A DNA stretch of 9,898 bases, taken from assembly GCA_042408195.1 (NCBI GenBank), contig JBHOQL010000078.1, positions 1-9,898 of the forward strand. The letters are read 5' to 3'. Numbering within the stretch: position 1 is the first letter of the stretch; every line of letters starts with the position of its first letter. The position numbers and the translations under genes were made by a program. Below the pieces are notes generated by a model. It was not told the DNA's origin, did not search any database, and saw only the letters and a list, made by a program, of their open reading frames with translations. Below are positions 5,329 through 9,898 of the stretch, one piece after another. Source of the DNA: SpSt-600 sp042408195 (GTDB lineage: Bacteria; Chloroflexota; Anaerolineae; SpSt-600).

Positions 5329-7830
5329 TTATTCGCTTTTCTCAATTCCAGCAGCTTCCGCGGTAGCAGAAGCCAGGCTCAATTCTCCTTTCCGCTCAAA
5401 AGTGAGTTCCCCTCCTCTCTCGTCAAAATCTACCACGATTATGTCGCCGAACTTGAAGTCTCCCTTAAGAATGCGCTTGGCCAAGGGATTTTCCACATAT
5501 TTCTGCATGGCTCGGCGGAGAGGCCTGGCCCCGAAGTTGGGGTCATAGCCCTTCTCAGCAAGCCACTCCCTGGCTTTCTCCGTAAGCTCTATCGTAAACC
5601 CTTGATCTCTCAACCTCTGGTTTATCTCCTTGAGCTGGAGATCCACAATCTGCTTGACTTGCTCTCTCGTAAGGGCATGGAATACGATGATTTCGTCAAT
5701 CCGGTTGAGGAACTCGGGCCGGAAAGTGGCCTTGAGGTGGGCTTCTATTTCCCGCCGGAGCTCTTTCTCTTCAGGAGTGAGCTCCTCCGAGCGCAGGAAT
5801 CCCAGAGTCCCACTGCGGTAGGCATGTCTCGTGCCAATGTTAGAGGTCATGATGATCACCGTGTTGCGGAAGTCCACGGTCCGGCCATGCCCGTCGGTCA
5901 GGCGGCCTTCATCCAGAACCTGGAGAAGGGTGTTCCAAACGTCGGGATGGGCTTTCTCCACTTCGTCAAAGAGGATGACTCTGTAAGGGCGACGGCGGAC
6001 AGCTTCAGTGAGCTGGCCTCCCTCCTCATAACCCACGTAACCCGGAGGGGCACCGATCAGACGGGAAACAGTGTGGCGTTCCTGATATTCGCTCATATCA
6101 ATCCGGACAAGGGCATCCTCATCATCGAACAGGAACCAGGCCAAGGCTTTGGCCAATTCGGTTTTTCCCACCCCCGATGGGCCAAGGAAGATAAAAGTGG
6201 CTATGGGACGGCGCGGGTCTTTAAGGCCTGAACGGGCCCTCCGGATAGCATCGGCAACGGCGGATATGGCTTCCTCCTGGCCCACTATTCGCTGGTGGAG
6301 GTACTCTTCCATCCGAAGGAGTTTCTGAGCTTCGCTTTCCATTAGGCTGTACACCGGTATGCCAGTCCAGCCAGAGACAACCTCTGCTATGTCCTCTTGG
6401 TCCACAATCTCATCTATTCCTGTCTCTTTCCTCCACTCCTCATAGCGGCGCTTGAATTCTCCCTCAAGGCGCAATCTTTCGGACTTTAAGCGAGCATGGA
6501 CTTCAAAGTTCCCGGAGGAGAAAGCATCCTCCTCCTGAGACTTCAGCTCTTTTATCCTATTCTGCATCTCCTTAAGGGTTGGAGGCAGGTTGAAGGAGGC
6601 TATTCGCACTTTGGCTGCAGCTTCATCTATGAGATCAACGGCCTTATCCGGCAAACAACGGTCCGTCACATAACGGTGGGATAACCTTACGGCAGCTTCC
6701 AAAGCCTGGTCGGTTATGACGACTCCATGGTGTTCTTCGTAACGGGGACGAAGGCCTTTGAGCATCTCAATGGCCTCTTCGATAGAAGGTTCCTCCACGT
6801 AGACAGGAGCGAAACGACGCTCCAGGGCCGGGTCCCTCTCAATGAACCGGCGGTAGTCATCCGGCGTTGTGGTACCAATACAGCGGAGCTCTCCCCGAGC
6901 CAGGGCTGGTTTGAGGATGGTAGCCGCATCCATAGCTCCCATCGCTCCGCCTGTGCCTACAATTGTATGGATTTCGTCTATGAAGAGGATTATCTTGCCC
7001 TTAGAGCTCTTTATCTCCTGGATAGCCGCCTTGAGGCGCTCCTCAAATTCCCCTCTGAGTTTCGTGCCGGCGATCATAGCTCCGAGATCCAGAGATAGGA
7101 TCCTAGTGCCATGGAGGATTTCAGGGACCTCTCCTGCCGCTATTTTTTGGGCTAGACCTTCTACGATAGCTGTCTTGCCAACCCCTGCTTTCCCGATAAG
7201 GACAGGGTTGTTCTTTATACGCCGGCACAGGATCTGCATAACCCGCATTATCTCGGCATCGCGCCCTATGACTGGGTCAAGCTTGCCTTCTATGGCCAGT
7301 TGAACAAGGTCCTGACTGAATCTTTCCAGAATTCTATATCGGCTCTCCATATCCGGATCCAGCACCCTCTGACCTTTGCGGATTTCTTTTATAGCTTCGT
7401 ATATACCAGCCTTAGTGATGCGGTAGCGAGCCAAAATCCTGGCAGCCGGTGAGCCTGACTCACTGGCGATGGCCAGGAAAATATGCTCTGTCGAAACATA
7501 TTGGTCTCCCATGCGGCGAGCTTCTTCCTTAGCCAGGTCCATCACCCTTTTGAGACGAGGAGTCATGTAGAACTGATTGAGGGGAATCGGACCGTAGAAA
7601 GCCGGGGCCTGAGGGAGGGACCTGAGAATCTTTTCCAGTTCATTTCTCATCTCGTATATATCAACCCCCATTGACTCCAGGAGCATGGGTACAGCACCAT
7701 CGGATTGCTCCAAAAGAGCCAGAAGCATATGCTCCGTGTCAGCCATCCCATGGCCGAAACGCTGCATTATTTCCTGGGTGCGCATTGCCGCTTCTTGAGC
7801 TTTCTCAGTAAACTGATCGAGCTGATACAT
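5329..7830 (-). CDS. clpC: ClpC-type Hsp100 ATPase, unfoldase for a Clp protease
   Basis: Hexameric double-ring AAA+ unfoldase that threads proteins into ClpP, 833 residues, cytosolic. The N-domain (1-150) has two repeats with the DTEH/STEH motifs; E33 and E115 match the positions that bind phosphoarginine in Bacillus ClpC. AAA-1 has Walker A GKAGVGKT (213-220), Walker B ILFIDEIH (281-288) and RRF (338-340). A short UVR-like middle domain (about 425-470) identifies ClpC rather than ClpB. AAA-2 has GPSGVGKT (550-557), VILFDEVE (618-625), TSN (662-664) and sensor 2 GARPLRR (767-773). LGF at 676-678 matches the ClpP-docking loop. The AAA-1 pore loop reads GTKLRGEFE, with Leu258 where Tyr is usual; the AAA-2 loop GYVG is normal. 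The ATG has GGGAGG 11 nt upstream. It follows the release-factor homologue by 21 nt. No clpP or mcsAB is in the window. Confidence 0.95.
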   Translation of the reverse strand: MYQLDQFTEKAQEAAMRTQEIMQRFGHGMADTEHMLLALLEQSDGAVPMLLESMGVDIYEMRNELEKILRSLPQAPAFYGPIPLNQFYMTPRLKRVMDLAKEEARRMGDQYVSTEHIFLAIASESGSPAARILARYRITKAGIYEAIKEIRKGQRVLDPDMESRYRILERFSQDLVQLAIEGKLDPVIGRDAEIMRVMQILCRRIKNNPVLIGKAGVGKTAIVEGLAQKIAAGEVPEILHGTRILSLDLGAMIAGTKLRGEFEERLKAAIQEIKSSKGKIILFIDEIHTIVGTGGAMGAMDAATILKPALARGELRCIGTTTPDDYRRFIERDPALERRFAPVYVEEPSIEEAIEMLKGLRPRYEEHHGVVITDQALEAAVRLSHRYVTDRCLPDKAVDLIDEAAAKVRIASFNLPPTLKEMQNRIKELKSQEEDAFSSGNFEVHARLKSERLRLEGEFKRRYEEWRKETGIDEIVDQEDIAEVVSGWTGIPVYSLMESEAQKLLRMEEYLHQRIVGQEEAISAVADAIRRARSGLKDPRRPIATFIFLGPSGVGKTELAKALAWFLFDDEDALVRIDMSEYQERHTVSRLIGAPPGYVGYEEGGQLTEAVRRRPYRVILFDEVEKAHPDVWNTLLQVLDEGRLTDGHGRTVDFRNTVIIMTSNIGTRHAYRSGTLGFLRSEELTPEEKELRREIEAHLKATFRPEFLNRIDEIIVFHALTREQVKQIVDLQLKEINQRLRDQGFTIELTEKAREWLAEKGYDPNFGARPLRRAMQKYVENPLAKRILKGDFKFGDIIVVDFDERGGELTFERKGELSLASATAEAAGIEKSE

Positions 7831-7851
7831 TTTAGTTCGAACCTCCCAGTT

Positions 7852-8919
7852 TCAGTATCGTAAAATGGAAGCTATGTAGCCAGCTTTAACAAGGTTACCC
7901 GTGATAGTCACGATTTTCCCGCCCTTCTTTAAGGTCTCAGCCAAAGCATCGTTCAAAATATCAGGCCTTTCCTCAAGAGTGTAGGAACAGATCGGACACG
8001 AATCGATCTGCTGGGAAGTCATGTAGCCACAGTTCAGGCACTTTCTACCCGGAGCTCTGAAATCGGGCTCCACAAGGAGAATGTTAACCCTGCCCTCCCT
8101 TATGGCGTTAAGTGTATCGTCAAGACCTGAAGTAGCCCTGCGGCCCTTAGCTGCCTCTGTAAGAGCTTGACGAACCAGCTCTTCATTTCGCCGATGTTCA
8201 AATTCCTCTATTAGGGTTGTGAGTTCTTTCTTTAAATCATCAACGGAAGCCATTATATCGGCTGTAAAAGTTATCGCAATGGTTTCCAACAAAGGACGAG
8301 GAAGAAAATCTTTGAAGGCTTTTACGTTTTCCTCTGTTCCCCCCAGGATTACGTAGCTGAATTTCTCCTTTTCCCATAGGCGCGTAAAGGCTTCGGCGGC
8401 GTTTTTCAGTTGCTGGGCAGCATGTTCATTGATATGACGTTGATATCGGGCTTGGGCCCACCCTCCTTGCTTATGCTTCCCGGGAATAGTGCCGCTAACC
8501 CCTCCGAATTCCTCCAGTTCGCCCATATTGAAGCTAAAGAAGCGAGCCTGCTCCCGGCTTACCAAGGCCACACCATAGCGCTCATGCAGGGATAAAAGAT
8601 GAACCAGCGGACGAATATAAGGCTCAGGCAGGACTCGGATTTCATCATTGAAAGGCTTGGGGAAGGAGTAATTGAGCCAAAGATCGCTTTCGGCATTAGA
8701 AAAGACAGCCACACCTTTAGCCTGCCAATCATATTCAAGGTTGAAGAAATTCTCAACCCTTTCCAGGTCCTCGGGGCTGGCTTCACTGGAGACCTCTTTC
8801 AAAAAACCCTTGAGAACCAGAAGCACCTCTTCCTTGAAGCGCTTGGTCATGTCAGTGTTGAGGTAAAGGCTAATCACCGGGGTTTTTGTAGGTGAGTAGT
8901 TAAGCAACGGTTCCAGCAT
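7852..8919 (-). CDS. Bacterial archaeo-eukaryotic release factor 1 homologue (baeRF family)
   Basis: A 355-residue protein with the three-part layout of archaeal/eukaryotic RF1 and Pelota-like proteins. Residues 1-100 are an N-terminal alpha/beta domain starting with a TPVISLYLNTD strand. Residues 105-210 are the central domain, whose catalytic-loop region reads KQGGWAQARYQRH (150-162) in place of the GGQ loop of RF1. The C-terminal domain (about 215-355) holds a four-cysteine zinc ribbon (C294, C297, C308, C311) at the place where archaeal RF1 has one. GGTEENVKAF (193-202) matches the loop after the central domain. Known relatives hydrolyse peptidyl-tRNA on the ribosome. Bacterial members are largely uncharacterised and have been proposed to act in ribosome rescue or quality control; that role is inferred here. 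The ATG lies 2 nt after the dnaJ stop with GGAGGAG ahead of it, so translation is coupled. It sits between two chaperone genes, which fits a quality-control job. Confidence 0.85.
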   Translation of the reverse strand: MLEPLLNYSPTKTPVISLYLNTDMTKRFKEEVLLVLKGFLKEVSSEASPEDLERVENFFNLEYDWQAKGVAVFSNAESDLWLNYSFPKPFNDEIRVLPEPYIRPLVHLLSLHERYGVALVSREQARFFSFNMGELEEFGGVSGTIPGKHKQGGWAQARYQRHINEHAAQQLKNAAEAFTRLWEKEKFSYVILGGTEENVKAFKDFLPRPLLETIAITFTADIMASVDDLKKELTTLIEEFEHRRNEELVRQALTEAAKGRRATSGLDDTLNAIREGRVNILLVEPDFRAPGRKCLNCGYMTSQQIDSCPICSYTLEERPDILNDALAETLKKGGKIVTITGNLVKAGYIASILRY

Positions 8920-8921
8920 GA

Positions 8922-9830
8922 CTATCTCCTCCCCGCTCTCAATTTTGCCAACTCCCGGAAAAGTTCCCGCTCCTTTGGAGTTAGATTCTTGGGGAGCTGG
9001 ACTTTCACCTTTACGTAAAGGTCTCCTTTGACCGAAGGATTATTCACATTGGGCATGCCTTGTCCCCTTAAACGGAAAACCTGCTCTGCCTGAGTTTCCG
9101 GGGGTATCTTAAGGAGCACTTTTCCCGAAAGAGTTGGAACCTCTACTTCGCCTCCTAAGATTGCTGTGTAGAGGTCTACGGGAATCTCGCAGTAAAGGTT
9201 GTCGTCTTCGCGGCGGAAGAAAGGGTGAGGTTGTATGTTAACTTTAACATAAACATCCTGGTAACCCTGACCATATACATAGCCACCAAGGCCAGCCAAG
9301 CGTATTCTGGCTCCGTCCTTTATACCCGGTGGTATTTTAACCTCAACCCTGCGCCCGTCGATCTTCAGTATCCTCGTAGTTCCGGTAAAGGCTTCCTCAA
9401 GGGTTATAGTTACAGTAGCCCCTTCCTCATGGGTGACAGTCCTGAAACGCTCCCCTATGTCAAAATCCCCGAAGAAGGTTTTGAAGAAGTCATTGAGCAG
9501 ATCCTCAATAGTCCTGAACTCCACCCGGAAAGTTCCCCCAGGCCAACCTTGCCCATACCAGCGGCCCCAATCAAAGGATTCGGGAGAACCTCCCATCCTC
9601 TGCCACTGCCACCAGCTCTCCCGCATAGCATCATATTTGCGACGCTTCTCAGGGTCAGACAAAACCTCATAAGCCTCGTTTATCTCTTTAAACTTGGCCT
9701 CGGCTTCCTTGTTGCCTGGATTCATGTCCGGGTGATACTGCCTGGCCAGACGCCTATAAGCCTTCTTAATTTCTTCCAGGGAAGCGTTTTTGTCCACCCC
9801 GAGGATTTTGTAGTAATCTTTGAACTCCAT
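8922..9830 (-). CDS. DnaJ/Hsp40 co-chaperone, zinc-finger-less (CbpA-like, type B)
   Basis: J-domain co-chaperone that delivers clients to DnaK and stimulates its ATPase, 302 residues, cytosolic. The J domain covers 4-68 with the essential HPD at 33-35 and the usual NEAYEVLSDPEKRRKYD helix. A Trp/Gly/Phe-rich linker (about 70-118) replaces a classical G/F region. The two beta-sandwich client-binding domains follow (about 126-200 and 205-290), with IPPGIKDGARIRL and IPPETQAEQVFRLRGQGMP as family signatures. There is no CxxCxGxG zinc finger, so it is CbpA/type B rather than canonical DnaJ. It is the first gene of the run, 21 nt downstream of a strong -10, with GGAGG 8 nt before the ATG. No dnaK or grpE is in the window. 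The gene symbol is left blank because dnaJ and cbpA cannot be separated by name here. Confidence 0.93.
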   Translation of the reverse strand: MEFKDYYKILGVDKNASLEEIKKAYRRLARQYHPDMNPGNKEAEAKFKEINEAYEVLSDPEKRRKYDAMRESWWQWQRMGGSPESFDWGRWYGQGWPGGTFRVEFRTIEDLLNDFFKTFFGDFDIGERFRTVTHEEGATVTITLEEAFTGTTRILKIDGRRVEVKIPPGIKDGARIRLAGLGGYVYGQGYQDVYVKVNIQPHPFFRREDDNLYCEIPVDLYTAILGGEVEVPTLSGKVLLKIPPETQAEQVFRLRGQGMPNVNNPSVKGDLYVKVKVQLPKNLTPKERELFRELAKLRAGRR

Positions 9831-9838
9831 AAACCTTC

Positions 9839-9843
9839 CCTCC
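9839..9843 (-). promoter_or_regulatory. Ribosome binding site of the dnaJ-like gene
   Basis: GGAGG on the minus strand, 8 nt before the ATG at 9830. Given the -10 at 9856-9851, transcription should start near 9844. The leader would then be only about 14 nt and this site would lie almost at the 5' end of the mRNA. Confidence 0.7.
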
Positions 9844-9850
9844 GAATTCC

Positions 9851-9880
9851 ATTATAGCACCGGGCAAGCTTTCGTGTCAA
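9851..9880 (-). promoter_or_regulatory. Sigma-70 type promoter with consensus -35 and -10
   Basis: On the minus strand TTGACA (9880-9875) and TATAAT (9856-9851) are separated by 18 nt. Both hexamers match the housekeeping sigma consensus exactly. The promoter drives the dnaJ-like gene and probably the release-factor homologue and clpC. No CIRCE (TTAGCACTC-N9-GAGTGCTAA) and no other long inverted repeat overlaps it in the 68 nt available. Simple vegetative expression is therefore the default reading, although an operator further upstream, outside the window, cannot be excluded. Confidence 0.8.
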
Positions 9881-9898
9881 TGGACCGGCTAAATAGGG

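Noticed and set aside
5299..6231. 310-residue plus-strand open frame opposite clpC
   Set aside because: It lies antisense to highly conserved ClpC AAA-2 and C-terminal codons. Such frames arise from codon bias; there is no domain and no ribosome site.
9225..9857. 210-residue plus-strand open frame opposite the dnaJ-like gene
   Set aside because: It is antisense to the J domain and client-binding domain codons, has no recognisable motif, and is explained by codon bias of the real gene.
1..9898. CRISPR array, insertion sequence or attachment site
   Set aside because: No regularly spaced direct repeats, no transposase or integrase motifs and no paired terminal repeats were seen anywhere in the window.

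Overview
The window reads as a bacterial chromosome segment of roughly 50-55% GC. A single run of seven genes on the minus strand fills about 95% of it. The best taxonomic guess is a Chloroflexota-type bacterium, possibly thermophilic. That guess rests on protein character only: a ClpC-type Clp ATPase, a baeRF-type release-factor homologue and a fused I-D metal chelatase. No rRNA or other phylogenetic marker is present, so it is an inference of moderate-to-low confidence.

Layout in the direction of transcription (right to left). A short promoter region at the right edge has perfect -35 and -10 hexamers. It leads into a three-gene protein-quality-control block: a zinc-finger-less DnaJ (9830-8922), a bacterial homologue of archaeal/eukaryotic release factor 1 (8919-7852) and ClpC (7830-5329). 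The gaps are only 2 and 21 nt. After 72 nt without a visible terminator comes a two-gene restriction-modification-like pair: a DNA methyltransferase with an N-terminal C2H2-like zinc finger (5256-3703) and a 141-residue PD-(D/E)xK-like nuclease (3706-3281), coupled by an ATGA overlap. Ten nt later lies a fused AAA+/von Willebrand A metal-chelatase subunit (3270-1234). One nt after its stop is an EamA-family ten-helix transporter, probably starting at TTG (1232-402). The leftmost 401 nt hold no gene I can support.

How the parts may work together. DnaJ, the release-factor homologue and ClpC are packed as one transcription unit. This suggests a pathway in which a stalled or aberrant translation product is released by the RF1-like protein, bound by DnaJ and unfolded by ClpC for a ClpP-type protease (ClpC carries an LGF loop). 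This is the most interesting system in the window and is an inference from gene order plus domain content. The methyltransferase and nuclease look like a compact Type II-like system. The methyltransferase carries an unusual C-terminal half that resembles a degenerate second copy of the methyltransferase C-terminal fold. The chelatase and transporter are tightly coupled to each other and to the nuclease gene by spacing, but no other tetrapyrrole or cobalamin gene is present, so their substrate is open.
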